From Saccharothrix saharensis (GTDB lineage: Bacteria; Actinomycetota; Actinomycetes; Mycobacteriales; Pseudonocardiaceae): a DNA stretch of 64,000 nucleotides. A program made the translations under genes and the position numbers. The stretch lies in the NCBI RefSeq assembly GCF_006716745.1, contig NZ_VFPP01000001.1, positions 3,348,001-3,412,000 of the forward strand. The letters are read 5' to 3'. Shown one piece after another: positions 8,859-17,845 of the stretch. The notes under the pieces are model-generated. The model searched no databases and was not told where the DNA came from. It saw only the letters and a program-made list of their open reading frames with translations. Position 1 is the first letter of the stretch. Each line of letters starts with the position of its first letter.

Positions 8859-8898
8859 CAAACAAGACGGGCGTACTGCATTTCACCCCTTACCGCGA

Positions 8899-8912
8899 TG
8901 GGAGCGCTCCCA
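8899..8912. promoter_or_regulatory. CebR-type operator (LacI family)
   Basis: TGGGAGCGCTCCCA is a perfect 14-bp palindrome and matches exactly the consensus of the cellobiose/cello-oligosaccharide repressor CebR of streptomycetes. It lies 85 bp upstream of the start of the GH3 beta-glucosidase gene, between it and the divergent transporter gene. Confidence 0.85.
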
Positions 8913-8996
8913 GAATGGGCCGTTCAGCCCTGTTGTGCGCGGATTCACACAGGAAGGGTGTTCGCGGGTGTTCCCCGATCGACCTGGAGGCTCTCG

Positions 8997-11276
8997 GTGT
9001 TGAGATCCCGCAAGCGGACCGCGGTCGCCGCGCTGGTCACGCTGACCCTGTTGGTCACCGGCGCGCAGGCCAGCGGCGTGATGGAGCCGGCCGGTCAGGA
9101 TTACCAGGACGCGCGGGCGCCGGTCGACCGACGCGTCGACAACCTCCTCAGGCGGATGACGCTGGAGGAGAAGGTCGGGCAGATGACCCAGATCCGGCTG
9201 GGCAAGCTGCGCGGCAACTGCGAGTGGAACCCCGGTCCGCTGCGCGAGGACTGCATGGAGGCCGTGCTGGAGGACGCGAAGGTCGGGTCCATCCTGTCCG
9301 GCGGGGGTGACGCACCGAACCCGAACACGCCGCGGGCGTGGGCGGAGATGACCAACGCGATCCAGAAGTACGCGCTGGACCACAGCCGGCTGCGGATCCC
9401 GCTGATCTACGGCGCGGACGGCGTGCACGGGCACAACAACGTGCTCAGCGCCACCATGTTCCCGCACCAGATCGGCCTGGGCGCGACGTGGAACCCGGAG
9501 CTGCAGGAGAAGCTCGGCGCGTCCACCGGCCGCGCCATGCGCGCCACCGGCGTGTTCTGGAACTTCGCGCCGGTGTCCGACATCGCCCGCGACACCCGCT
9601 GGGGCCGCTACTACGAGACCTACAGCGAGGACCCGGTGCTGGCCGGTGCGCTGGCGGCGGCGAACGTGCGCGGCCAGCAGTCCGACCCGACCGACGGCAC
9701 GGCGAAGCTGACCGCGACCGCCAAGCACTTCGCGGGCTACTCGGAGCCGTTCAACGGCCACGACCGCGCGCCCGCCCAGCTGCCGATCCGGTACCTGCAG
9801 GACACCGTGCTGCCCGCGTTCCAGCCGCAGTTCGACGCGGGCGTGGGCACCGTGATGATCAACTCCGGCGCGGTGAACGGCGTGCCCGCGCACGCGTCGA
9901 AGTACCTGCTGACCACGCAGTTGCGCGACCGGATGGGGTTCCGGGGCGTGGCGATCACCGACTGGGAGGACATCCGGTTCCTGGTCGACCGCTACCACGT
10001 GGCGGCGAACTACGAGGAAGCCATCGCGATGGCCGTCAACGCGGGCGTGGACATGGCGATGGAACCGTCGGACGCGGCCGGGTTCACCTCGGGCCTGCTG
10101 GCGGGCGTGCGCAGCGGCGCGATCCCCGGCAAGCGGATCGACCAGGCCGTGCGGCGGATCCTGACGCTCAAGTTCGAGCTGGGGCTGTTCGAGCGGCCGT
10201 TCGTGGACGCGGCGAAGGCCGACGCGATCGTGAACGGGGCGGATCGGGCGTTGGCGCGGCAGGCGGCGGCGGAGAGCACGGTGCTGCTGCGCAACGAGGG
10301 GGTGCTGCCCCTGTCGACCGGCGCGCGCAAGCTCGTGGTGACCGGCGACTCGGCCGACTCCGTGGCCCGGCAGCTCGGCGGCTGGTCGGTCGGCTGGCAG
10401 GGCGTGCCCGCCGGGTCACCCGCGCCGCCCGCGGTGACCGTGCTCCAGGGCATCAAGGCCGCCGCGCCGTCCGCGAACGTCGTGAGCGCCACCACCCGAG
10501 CGGACGCGGTGGCGCAGGCCGGTGACGCCGACGCGGTGGTCGTCGTGCTCGGTGAGGACCCGGGCGCGGAGGGCGAGGCGGACACCGAGGAACCCGCGCT
10601 GACCGCCGACCAGCAGGGCCTGGTGGACGCGGTGCGCGCGACGGGCAAGCCGGTCGTGGTGGTGCTGCTCACCGGCCGGCCGCAGGTGCTCGGCACGGTG
10701 GCGGACGCGCCGGCGCTGGTCGCGGGCTGGCTGCCCGGGACCGAGGGCGGCAGCGCCATCGCCGACGTGCTGTTCGGTGCGGTGAACCCCAGCGGGAAGC
10801 TGCCGGTGTCGTGGCCCAAGACCGTCGGCGACCAGCCGTTCTCGTACGACCAGCTCCGCGGCGCGAACACGGCGGCCGGTTCGGGGTACGACCCGGCGTT
10901 CGCGTTCGGTCACGGCCTGTCGTACACGACGTTCACCACGTCCGCGCCGACGCTGAAGTCCGCCGAGGTGCGGAGGGACGGCCAGGTGACGGTGTCGGTG
11001 ACCGCGGCCAACACCGGTGGGCGTGACGGCACTCTCGTCGTGCCGGTGTACGTGCACCAGCCCGTGAGCAAGGTGCTGACGCCGGACAAGCGCCTGGTCG
11101 GCTTCACGCGCGTGACGTTGAAGGCGGGCGAGTCGCGGACGGTCGAGGTGTCCTTCGACGTGCGGCGGCTCGCGGTGACGGCGGGTGATGTGGACGGCTC
11201 GGGCAAGCCCGAGGTGGCCAGGGGCGCGTACGACGTCGTGGTCGGTGCCGAGAGGGCTCGATTCACGGTGCGGTGA
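8997..11276 (+). CDS. Secreted GH3 beta-glucosidase
   Basis: The 759-residue enzyme belongs to glycoside hydrolase family 3. It starts at GTG 8997 behind a GGAGG site at 8986-8990. A signal peptide is visible (basic n-region RSRKR, hydrophobic core, cleavage near GAQASG). The (alpha/beta)8 domain includes [11 protein letters not shown], the KHFAGY substrate-binding motif and the nucleophile region [11 protein letters not shown] (Asp near residue 322). The C-terminal domains include [15 protein letters not shown] and a fibronectin III-like end. It would release glucose from cello-oligosaccharides outside the cell, in line with the CebR box upstream. Confidence 0.93.
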   Translation: MLRSRKRTAVAALVTLTLLVTGAQASGVMEPAGQDYQDARAPVDRRVDNLLRRMTLEEKVGQMTQIRLGKLRGNCEWNPGPLREDCMEAVLEDAKVGSILSGGGDAPNPNTPRAWAEMTNAIQKYALDHSRLRIPLIYGADGVHGHNNVLSATMFPHQIGLGATWNPELQEKLGASTGRAMRATGVFWNFAPVSDIARDTRWGRYYETYSEDPVLAGALAAANVRGQQSDPTDGTAKLTATAKHFAGYSEPFNGHDRAPAQLPIRYLQDTVLPAFQPQFDAGVGTVMINSGAVNGVPAHASKYLLTTQLRDRMGFRGVAITDWEDIRFLVDRYHVAANYEEAIAMAVNAGVDMAMEPSDAAGFTSGLLAGVRSGAIPGKRIDQAVRRILTLKFELGLFERPFVDAAKADAIVNGADRALARQAAAESTVLLRNEGVLPLSTGARKLVVTGDSADSVARQLGGWSVGWQGVPAGSPAPPAVTVLQGIKAAAPSANVVSATTRADAVAQAGDADAVVVVLGEDPGAEGEADTEEPALTADQQGLVDAVRATGKPVVVVLLTGRPQVLGTVADAPALVAGWLPGTEGGSAIADVLFGAVNPSGKLPVSWPKTVGDQPFSYDQLRGANTAAGSGYDPAFAFGHGLSYTTFTTSAPTLKSAEVRRDGQVTVSVTAANTGGRDGTLVVPVYVHQPVSKVLTPDKRLVGFTRVTLKAGESRTVEVSFDVRRLAVTAGDVDGSGKPEVARGAYDVVVGAERARFTVR

Positions 11277-11332
11277 GCTGCCCTGATACCCTTCTGGGCC
11301 GTACCCGTGCGGCATTCCGCTGTGGAGGAAAA

Positions 11333-11351
11333 CCGCCCCTTCATGGGGCGG
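11333..11351 (+). promoter_or_regulatory. Hairpin in rpsT leader
   Basis: A 7-bp GC-rich stem (CCGCCCC/GGGGCGG) with a 5-nt loop lies 53 nt before the S20 start codon. It could be a leader structure for control by S20, or a weak terminator for the upstream GH3 gene. Confidence 0.4.
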
Positions 11352-11404
11352 AGCCGGTGACAAGCGCGGTGCGACTCCGAGACCGAGGAAAAGGTGGCTT
11401 TCGC

Positions 11405-11665
11405 GTGGCGAACATCAAGTCCCAGATGAAGCGGATCAAGACGAACGAGAAGGCGCGCCTGCGCAACAAGGCCGTCAAGTCGTCCCTCAAGACCGCCATC
11501 CGCAAGTTCCGTGAGGCCGCCGAGGCCGGTGACAAGGAGAAGGCCACCGCGCTCGCGCAGGAGGCTTCCCGCAAGCTCGACAAGGCCGTCACCAAGGGCG
11601 TGATCCACGCCAACCAGGCCGCCAACAAGAAGTCGGCGCTGGCGCGGCGCGCCAACCAGCTCTGA
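11405..11665 (+). CDS. rpsT: 30S ribosomal protein S20
   Basis: The 86-residue, Lys/Arg/Ala-rich helical protein is full-length bS20, starting [21 protein letters not shown] and containing the conserved [13 protein letters not shown] and [12 protein letters not shown] segments. It binds 16S rRNA early in 30S assembly. The GTG start at 11405 follows a GAGGAAAAGG ribosome binding site. It is a single-gene unit ended by the terminator at 11684-11713, and convergent with holA. Confidence 0.98.
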   Translation: MANIKSQMKRIKTNEKARLRNKAVKSSLKTAIRKFREAAEAGDKEKATALAQEASRKLDKAVTKGVIHANQAANKKSALARRANQL

Positions 11666-11683
11666 TCTGGTCCTCACGCCGGA

Positions 11684-11713
11684 GTGCCGCCCACCCCTCG
11701 GGGTGGGCGGCAC
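11684..11713 (+). terminator. rpsT terminator hairpin
   Basis: A perfect 14-bp inverted repeat (GTGCCGCCCACCCC with its complement, 2-nt centre) begins 18 nt after the rpsT stop. As usual in actinomycetes, no clear U-tract follows. Confidence 0.85.
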
Positions 11714-11916
11714 TTCCCGTTCACGGGCCGATCACCGTCCACCAAGACACCGCCCGGGACAGCCGGGACAGCCGGTCGGCGACGCCCGACAGCGACAGCC
11801 GATCAACCGCAGGCGGTCGGGGCAGCCCGCCGGCCACAGCCGACAGCTCGTCAGTCCCCAGCCGCAGCCCCCAGCCGCAGCCCCCAGCCGCAGCCGACAG
11901 CCCGTCAGCCGGCCGA
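11714..11916. repeat. CAGCCG-rich spacer with short tandem repeats
   Basis: The gap between rpsT and holA holds repeated CAGCCG-type units, including three near-identical 12-13 bp copies (CCCCAGCCGCAG core) at 11856-11893 and two related 18-mers beginning CAGCCGACAG that flank them. No gene is visible. The repeats are too short and too regular for a CRISPR array and look like slippage products. Confidence 0.6.
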
Positions 11917-12900
11917 TCAGCGGCGGCCGTGGGCGGCGACGATCTTGAGGACGGCGCGTTCCAGGGCGTAGCCCGAGTCGGCGGCGACGCCCTTGACGTC
12001 GGCGTTCAGGTCGGCGACCACCGTCATCGCCGCCGCGAGCCCCCGGTCCTCCCAGCCGCGTGACTGGCCCTGGGCCTTCTTCACCTTCCACGGCGGCATG
12101 CCGAGCTCGCCCGCCAGCTTGAACGGGTCGCCCCGGCCCACCGCGGACACGCGCGCGATCGTGCGCACCGCGTCGGCCAGCGCGTCGGCGACCAGCACGT
12201 GCGGCACACCGAGCTGCAACGCCCACCGCAACGCCTCCAGCGCGCCGGCCCGGTCACCCATCACGGCCTTCTCCGCGACCGCGAACCCGGTCACCTCGGC
12301 CCGACCCCGGTGATAGCGGCGGACCGCCTCGGCGTCGACCTTGCCGCCCGTGTCGGCGACGAGCTGCGAAGCCGCCGCCGCCAACTCGCGCAGGTCCGAC
12401 CCGATCGCCTCGATCAGCGCCGCCACGGCCTCCGGGTCGGCCTTGCCGCCGCCCGCCGCGCGGATCTCGTTGCGCACGAACGCTTCCCGGTCCGCCGCCT
12501 TGGTGATCTTGGGGCACTCGGTGACCGCGGCGCCCGCCTTGCGCAGCAACCCGGGCAGGTCCTTGGCCGCCTTGCTGCGCCCACCGCCACTGTGGACGAC
12601 GACCAGCGTCACCCCGTCCGCCGGCGCCTTGGCGTAGGCGACCACCGCCTCGGCGATCTCCTTGCCGCACTCCTGCGCGGCCTCCAGCGCGACCACCCGG
12701 CCCTCGGCGAACAGCGACGGGCTCACCAGTTCCGCCAGCTCAGGCGGGGTGAGATCGGTCACGCGCACGCGGGTCAGGTCGGCCTGCGGATCAGCTTTCC
12801 GCGCCGCCGCCAACGCACCGCGCACGGCACGTTCGACCAGCAACTCCTCCTCGCCGATGACCAGGTGCACGGCGTCGGGCGTGTCAGCGGGCGCACTCAC
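11917..12900 (-). CDS. holA: DNA polymerase III subunit delta
   Basis: The 327-residue protein is the delta subunit of the clamp loader. It begins with the VHLVIGEEELLVERAV P-loop-like region typical of HolA (the nucleotide-binding lysine motif is absent, as expected), followed by the conserved FAEGRVVALE block, the middle LREL...ASQL helices and the C-terminal collar region with MPPWKVKKAQGQSRGW. It opens the beta clamp in the delta-tau-delta' pentamer. The start is GTG at 12900. It lies beside comEC/comEA as in other actinobacteria, although thrC intervenes on the opposite strand here. Confidence 0.93.
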   Translation of the reverse strand: MSAPADTPDAVHLVIGEEELLVERAVRGALAAARKADPQADLTRVRVTDLTPPELAELVSPSLFAEGRVVALEAAQECGKEIAEAVVAYAKAPADGVTLVVVHSGGGRSKAAKDLPGLLRKAGAAVTECPKITKAADREAFVRNEIRAAGGGKADPEAVAALIEAIGSDLRELAAAASQLVADTGGKVDAEAVRRYHRGRAEVTGFAVAEKAVMGDRAGALEALRWALQLGVPHVLVADALADAVRTIARVSAVGRGDPFKLAGELGMPPWKVKKAQGQSRGWEDRGLAAAMTVVADLNADVKGVAADSGYALERAVLKIVAAHGRR

Positions 12901-12998
12901 GGGCGCGATCCTCCCACGCCCGCCGGGCGTCCGGATGGTGGACGTCTCTGGCTGCGGGTCGGGATGGTGACGTAAGTTGAGGGCACAACTGAATACCG

Positions 12999-13110
12999 CT
13001 CATCCAGAGGGGCAGAGGGATCGGCCCGAAGAAGCCCCGGCAACCCGTCGCACAGCATCCGCTGGCGACCACGGTGCCAATTCCGACCCGCGACGCGCGG
13101 GAAAGATGAG
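12999..13110 (+). ncRNA. SAM-I (S-box) riboswitch upstream of thrC
   Basis: The leader contains the S-box core in order: AGAGGGATCGGCCCGAAGAAGCC, then CCGGCAACC, then GGTGCCAATTCC, and the closing GAAAGATGAG. The P1 stem pairs CTCATC (12999-13004) with GATGAG (13105-13110). The ribosome binding site of thrC (GAGGAG, 13108-13113) overlaps the 3' strand of P1, so binding of S-adenosylmethionine would be expected to hide part of it. Control at translation is therefore likely. Confidence 0.9.
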
Positions 13111-13123
13111 GAGATACCTCGCG

Positions 13124-14386
13124 ATGACTGCTGTCAGTGTGCCCTCGGCCACCACCTCCTTCGACCTCGGTCCCGCCCGCGCGCTGTCGTGTCGCGAGTG
13201 CGGTCACGAGACGCCGCTCGCTCCGGAGTACGCCTGTCTCGAGTGTTTCGGGCCGCTGGAAGTGGCCTACGACTTCGGTCGGGTCCGCCGTGAGGACATC
13301 GAGGCGGGCCCCCGGTCGATCTGGCGCTACCGCGGCCTGCTCCCCGTGCCGTCCACTGTCGAGTCGCACCCCAACACCAACCCCGGCGGCACCCGCCTGG
13401 TCGAGGCCGACCGCCTCGCCAAGGCCCTGGGCGTGCGCAAGGTGTGGGTGAAGGACGACACCGGCAACCCGACCCACTCGTTCAAGGACCGCGTGGTCGG
13501 CGTCGCCCTCGCCGCCGCCCGCGAGCTCGGCTTCAAGGTCCTCGCCTGCCCCTCCACCGGCAACCTGGCCAACGCCGTCGCCGCCGCCGCGGCCCGCGCG
13601 GGCTGGCAGTCGGTGGTGCTGGTGCCGTCCACCCTGGAGCAGGCGAAGATCCTCATGACCGCCGTCTACGGCGGCAACCTCATCACCGTCGACGGCAACT
13701 ACGACGACGTGAACCGGCTGGCGCAGGAACTGGCCGCCGAGCACGAGGACTGGGCGTTCGTCAACGTCAACGTCCGCCCCTACTACGCCGAGGGCTCCAA
13801 GACGCTCGGGTACGAGGTCGCCGAGCAGCTCGGCTGGCGGCTGCCCGACCAGATCGTGGTGCCCATCGCGTCCGGCTCCCAGTTGACCAAGGTCGACAAG
13901 GCCTTCCGCGAGCTGGGCGAGCTCGACCTGGTCGAGCAGACCCCGTACCGCGTGTTCGGCGCGCAGGCCACCGGCTGCTCCCCCGTCTCGGCCGCCTTCA
14001 AGGCGGGCCACGACGTGGTCTCCCCGGTCCGCCCGGACACCATCGCCCGGTCGCTGGCGATCGGCGCCCCCGCCGACGGCCCCTACGTGCTGGACGCCGT
14101 CCGCCGCACCAACGGCGCGATCGAGGACGTCACCGACGAAGAGGTCGTCGAGGGCATCCGCCTGCTGGCCCGGACCGAGGGCATCTTCGCCGAGACGGCC
14201 GGCGGCGTCACCGTCGCCACCGCGAAGAAGCTCATCGAGACCGGCCAGTTGGACCCGGACGGCGAGACGGTGCTCCTCATCACCGGCGACGGCCTCAAGA
14301 CCCTCGACGCCCTGGGCGACCGCGTCGGCCCGCGCGCCAACGTCCCGCCGTCGGCCGAAGCCGTCCTGAAGGCACTCCAGGACTGA
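13124..14386 (+). CDS. thrC: Threonine synthase
   Basis: The 420-residue PLP enzyme converts O-phosphohomoserine to threonine. An N-terminal zinc-ribbon-like segment is visible (LSCRECGHE...YACLECFGPLE), then the PLP lysine in PTHSFKDRV, and the phosphate-binding loop region CPSTGNLANA. The C-terminal VLLITGDGLKT completes the fold. The start is ATG at 13124. Its leader holds a SAM-I riboswitch, so high SAM should lower its expression; homoserine phosphate is at the branch between threonine and, in many bacteria, methionine metabolism. The gene stands alone between divergent/convergent neighbours. Confidence 0.95.
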   Translation: MTAVSVPSATTSFDLGPARALSCRECGHETPLAPEYACLECFGPLEVAYDFGRVRREDIEAGPRSIWRYRGLLPVPSTVESHPNTNPGGTRLVEADRLAKALGVRKVWVKDDTGNPTHSFKDRVVGVALAAARELGFKVLACPSTGNLANAVAAAAARAGWQSVVLVPSTLEQAKILMTAVYGGNLITVDGNYDDVNRLAQELAAEHEDWAFVNVNVRPYYAEGSKTLGYEVAEQLGWRLPDQIVVPIASGSQLTKVDKAFRELGELDLVEQTPYRVFGAQATGCSPVSAAFKAGHDVVSPVRPDTIARSLAIGAPADGPYVLDAVRRTNGAIEDVTDEEVVEGIRLLARTEGIFAETAGGVTVATAKKLIETGQLDPDGETVLLITGDGLKTLDALGDRVGPRANVPPSAEAVLKALQD

Positions 14387-14393
14387 CCCGTCG

Positions 14394-14434
14394 CCGTCTG
14401 GTCGGCCGGACCGCGGTTCCGGCCGACCGGACGG
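14394..14434 (+). terminator. thrC terminator hairpin
   Basis: A 17-bp inverted repeat with one mismatch and a 7-nt loop starts 8 nt after the thrC stop. Both strands could use it, so it may also end the comEC/hypothetical transcript from the right. Confidence 0.8.
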
Positions 14435-14457
14435 CACCACGGGCGACACGGCCCGGC

Positions 14458-17301
14458 TCACCCCGGCGGCGCTCGCCTGGGTGCCGATCCCCCTGGTCGC
14501 CCGCCACCGCCCGTCCGCGTGGACGCGGTGCCGGTCACAGCGAGATCCGGGACGACCGCAGCCACCCGGTGCGCGGGAACGCGGTCAGCTCGGGCAGGAC
14601 GTGCGGGCCGACCGGTTCGGTGACCACGCGCCAGGCGGTGAGCAACTGCGGCCAGGCGCTGTCCGCCTTCTCCCGGTTGTAGCGCTCGGCATGCCACTCC
14701 TCCGGCGGTATGGCGAGGTCGTCGTCGAACAACGCGTCGGCGACCAGTCGGTACGCCGAGTCCGCCGACAGGACCTCCGCCAGTCCGATCACGGCGGTGG
14801 TGGTGGCCCTGGCGACCACGGCGCGAACGCCGTCGGGCAGCTTCTCGCACACGTAGTAGGTGAAAGCGGGCCGCAGTTCGGTGCGCGGCCACGGTTGCGC
14901 GGTGTACCCGGGCTGCCACAGCACCCAGGCCACGGCCCGGTTGTCGCCTCGCGGCGACCAGCCGGAGTGCAATCGGATCCAGACGTCTTTCCCCATCGTT
15001 CTCCCCTTGTCCGTGGTGCGGAGGGCCGCCTCCCCTGCGGGCGACCCGCGGCCCGTCCGGGCCGGCCAGGACGGCGGTGTCGCCGTCCCGGTCGGTGCGC
15101 AGCACCAGCGCGCCCCGGCTCGTCAACGCGTCGACCAGCACCCCGCTGGGATGGCCGTAGCGGTTGCCCGCGCCGACGCTGACCAGCGCGATCCGCGGCC
15201 GCACGGCCGCGAGGAACGCCGGTGACGAGTACCGCGACCCGTGGTGCGGCACCTTGAGCACGTCGGCCCGCAGGTCCACGTGCCCGCCGAGCAGGTCCGC
15301 CTGCCCGGCCAGCTCGATGTCGCCGGTCAGCAGCACCCGCCCGGCCGCGGTGGAGGCCCGCAGCACCAGCGACGCGTCGTTGACCGCCGTGTTCGTCCCG
15401 CCAACCGGGTCCACGCGCGGACCCAGCACGTCGAGCTGCAGGCCCGGCCAGCTCAGCCGCTGCCCGGCGCCCAGCTCGACCACGCGGACCCCGGCGGCCC
15501 GCGCCTGTTCCGTCACCTCCTCCCAAGCCCACTCCGGTTGCCGTGACGGCCCCACCGCCACCGCGCCCACGCTCCGTTCCGCCATCACCGCGGCCAACCC
15601 GCCGACGTGGTCGGCGTGCAGGTGGCTGAGCACCACCAGCGGGATGCGCCGCACCCCGAGCCGACGCAGGCACGACAGCACCGGCGCCGGGTCCGGTCCG
15701 GTGTCCACCACCACCGCCCGGTCACGCTCGGCGGTCGCCAGGACGACGGCGTCGCCCTGCCCGACGTCGCACGCCACGACCGACCAGCCGGGCACGGGCC
15801 ACCCGGGCGAGACGACGTTCAGCGGCACGACCACCACCACCGCGCCGACCACGGCCGCCACCACCAACGTCCGCACCCGGCGAAGCCTGGTGATCGCGTA
15901 GCCGAGGAGCAGCACCCCGGCCAGCAACGCCCCGCCGACCCAGCCGCCGGGCCACCCGACCGCCGCACCCGGCACCGCCGCCGCGTGCCGCCCGACGGCG
16001 ATCAGCCAACTCACCGCCGGCCCGGCCACTTCGACGACCACCCGGGCCGTCGGCTCGTGCACCGGTGCCGCCACGGCGGCCAGCACACCGAGCACGGTGG
16101 CCGGCGCCACCACCGGGGCGGCCAGCAGGTTCGCCACCACCGCGACCAGGCTCACCTGGCCGGAGAGCCCGGCGACCAGCGGCGCGGTCGCCAGGTTCGC
16201 GGCCACCGGCACCGCCAGCGCCTCGGCGAAGCCGACCGGCACACCCCGGTCCTTCATCGCCGCGGCCCACCTCGGCGCGAGCAGCACCAGCGCCGCCGTC
16301 GCCACCACCGACAACCCGAACCCGGGTTCCGTGGCCAGTTCCGGGTCGTAGAGCACCAGCACCACCACCGCGGCCGCGAGCGCCGGCAACGCCGACCGCT
16401 CCCGTCCCAGCACCAGCGCGAGCAACGCCACCGCACCCATCACCGCGGCCCGCAACACGCTCGGCTCCGGCCCGGCCAGCACCACGAACCCCACCAGCGC
16501 CGCCATCGCCCCCGCCGCGCAACCGCGGGGACCGACCCGCAGCAACCGCAGCAGCAACAGGACCGCGCCGCAGACGATCGCCAGGTTCGCGCCGCTGACG
16601 GCGAGGACGTGCGCGAGACCGGCCGTGCGGAACTCCTCCACCACTCTCGGGGGAAGAGCCGAGGTGTCACCCACGACGAGCGCGGGCAGCAACCCGGCCG
16701 GTTCGGGATCGAGGGCGGTGCTCGCCTTCCGCAGCCCGGCACGCAGGTCCTCGGCGACCCGCTGCCACACGGGCGCTTCGGACACGTCCCGCGGAGGTCC
16801 ACGAACGCGCAGCACCGCGACCGTCAGCTCACCGCCTCGGGGAGGGGCGAGGGTTCCGCGAGCGGTGACCCGCTGACCGGGCAGGAGATCCTGCCACCGA
16901 GCCGCCGGCGCCAACACCGCGATCCGGCCGCCTGCGGTGAGCGTGCCGCGGACCAGCACCAGGTCGACCCCGCCCGCCCGCGAGCCGAAGCCACTGCTGC
17001 GCAAGCCGTGCGGCCGATCGTCGAGTTCGAAGTGGACAGTGGCGGCCACCCCACCTGCCGCCGCCGCCCGCAACGGGTGGTGGACCGCCCCGTGCACTTG
17101 GGCCCCGATCCAGCACGCCGCCACCGGTCCCGCCACCACGACCGCCACCGCGGCCGGCCGCCATGCGCGGAACACCAACCCGCCGACGACAGCCGCACCC
17201 AACCCGACCACCGGCGCCGCCCACCACGTGCCGAGCAGTCCGGCCAGTGCCGTCGCCCACACCGCCAGTGCCGCCGGGACGAGGTGCGTGCGGGGGTTCA
17301 C
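14458..17301 (-). CDS. comEC: ComEC/Rec2 DNA-uptake channel with apparent stop-codon loss
   Basis: The protein is the competence membrane channel ComEC. It has an N-terminal hydrophobic region, a DUF4131/OB-like part, the competence domain with about eight membrane segments (entry motif LAVSGANLAIV), and a C-terminal metallo-beta-lactamase domain with DVGQGDAVVL, LSHLHADHVGG and VPHHGSRYSSP. The ordinary protein ends near residue 768 (about 15,000). The open frame, however, runs on for about 180 more codons to 14458, through the hypothetical gene in another frame; that tail is Arg/Gly-rich and looks noncoding. The start is GTG at 17301. Confidence 0.88.
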   Translation of the reverse strand: MNPRTHLVPAALAVWATALAGLLGTWWAAPVVGLGAAVVGGLVFRAWRPAAVAVVVAGPVAACWIGAQVHGAVHHPLRAAAAGGVAATVHFELDDRPHGLRSSGFGSRAGGVDLVLVRGTLTAGGRIAVLAPAARWQDLLPGQRVTARGTLAPPRGGELTVAVLRVRGPPRDVSEAPVWQRVAEDLRAGLRKASTALDPEPAGLLPALVVGDTSALPPRVVEEFRTAGLAHVLAVSGANLAIVCGAVLLLLRLLRVGPRGCAAGAMAALVGFVVLAGPEPSVLRAAVMGAVALLALVLGRERSALPALAAAVVVLVLYDPELATEPGFGLSVVATAALVLLAPRWAAAMKDRGVPVGFAEALAVPVAANLATAPLVAGLSGQVSLVAVVANLLAAPVVAPATVLGVLAAVAAPVHEPTARVVVEVAGPAVSWLIAVGRHAAAVPGAAVGWPGGWVGGALLAGVLLLGYAITRLRRVRTLVVAAVVGAVVVVVPLNVVSPGWPVPGWSVVACDVGQGDAVVLATAERDRAVVVDTGPDPAPVLSCLRRLGVRRIPLVVLSHLHADHVGGLAAVMAERSVGAVAVGPSRQPEWAWEEVTEQARAAGVRVVELGAGQRLSWPGLQLDVLGPRVDPVGGTNTAVNDASLVLRASTAAGRVLLTGDIELAGQADLLGGHVDLRADVLKVPHHGSRYSSPAFLAAVRPRIALVSVGAGNRYGHPSGVLVDALTSRGALVLRTDRDGDTAVLAGPDGPRVARRGGGPPHHGQGENDGERRLDPIALRLVAARRQPGRGLGAVAARVHRATVAAHRTAARFHLLRVREAARRRSRRGRQGHHHRRDRTGGGPVGGLGVPTGRRRVVRRRPRHTAGGVACRALQPGEGGQRLAAVAHRLARGHRTGRPARPARADRVPAHRVAAVVPDLAVTGTASTRTGGGGRPGGSAPRRAPPG
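14535..14996 (-). CDS. Hypothetical protein overlapping the comEC run-on
   Basis: The 153-residue product is not recognised. It is soluble, rich in Trp, Arg and aromatic residues, and begins MGKDVWIRLHSGWSPRGDN. It has a strong ribosome binding site (AGGGGAG, 5-6 nt before the ATG at 14996) and coding-like composition, whereas the comEC frame over the same bases gives an Arg/Gly-rich, low-complexity translation. It is therefore likely to be the real gene here, sitting directly downstream of comEC on the same strand. Confidence 0.6.
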   Translation of the reverse strand: MGKDVWIRLHSGWSPRGDNRAVAWVLWQPGYTAQPWPRTELRPAFTYYVCEKLPDGVRAVVARATTTAVIGLAEVLSADSAYRLVADALFDDDLAIPPEEWHAERYNREKADSAWPQLLTAWRVVTEPVGPHVLPELTAFPRTGWLRSSRISL

Positions 17302-17845
17302 GACGCGGCCTTCGAAGCGGCGGCGGTCGGGAGGAGAGGTCCACGGATCATGAGCCCACCCAGCGGGACCTCGACAAGGTGACGAGACGAGCCGTCACGG
17401 TTCGTAGTGCGCGGCGGATGCGGGTGAGCGGGCGGCGATGGCCGGAAGCGCCTACCGGTGTGACGCTTGGGTGGTTCTCGGGTCGCATGAGGACTCCAGG
17501 TGATGGTGGATGGGCACGGGATCCGACTACGTCGGAGAGTTCGGCTGGGCGGCGAGCACGTCGGGATCGCGGTCGCGGCATCGACGACCCGTTGCGCCGA
17601 CGCGGTGGCCCGCTCGAACACCGTGCGGGGGCAGCGCGGTCCGACCCATGACGGCGATCCGCGTCACGACGAGGTCGCGCGGGCTCCTACTGGTGGGTGA
17701 GGTCGGCGGAGAACCGGCGGGGCCGGGTGTTCACGACGTCGACGACCGGCAGGCGACAGCCTCGACCTCGTCGAACCGTTCGCGGCCGCCTCGGCCGCAC
17801 CGCCGACCCCCGGGCACGGCGTCGCCTGATCGCCGGCTCGGCAGA
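17302..17845. other. Gap between comEC and comEA, no gene seen
   Basis: These 544 bases separate two genes that usually adjoin. Short open frames exist on both strands, but none has recognisable domains or a convincing ribosome binding site. It may hold decayed sequence. Confidence 0.4.

Noticed and set aside
11856-11893. Short tandem repeats considered as a CRISPR array
   Set aside because: Units are 12-13 bp, directly adjacent with no spacers, and no cas genes are near.
17298-17621. A 107-codon frame after comEA on the minus strand
   Set aside because: Pro/Arg/Ser-rich translation, no ribosome site, overlap with the start of comEC, and no recognisable domain.
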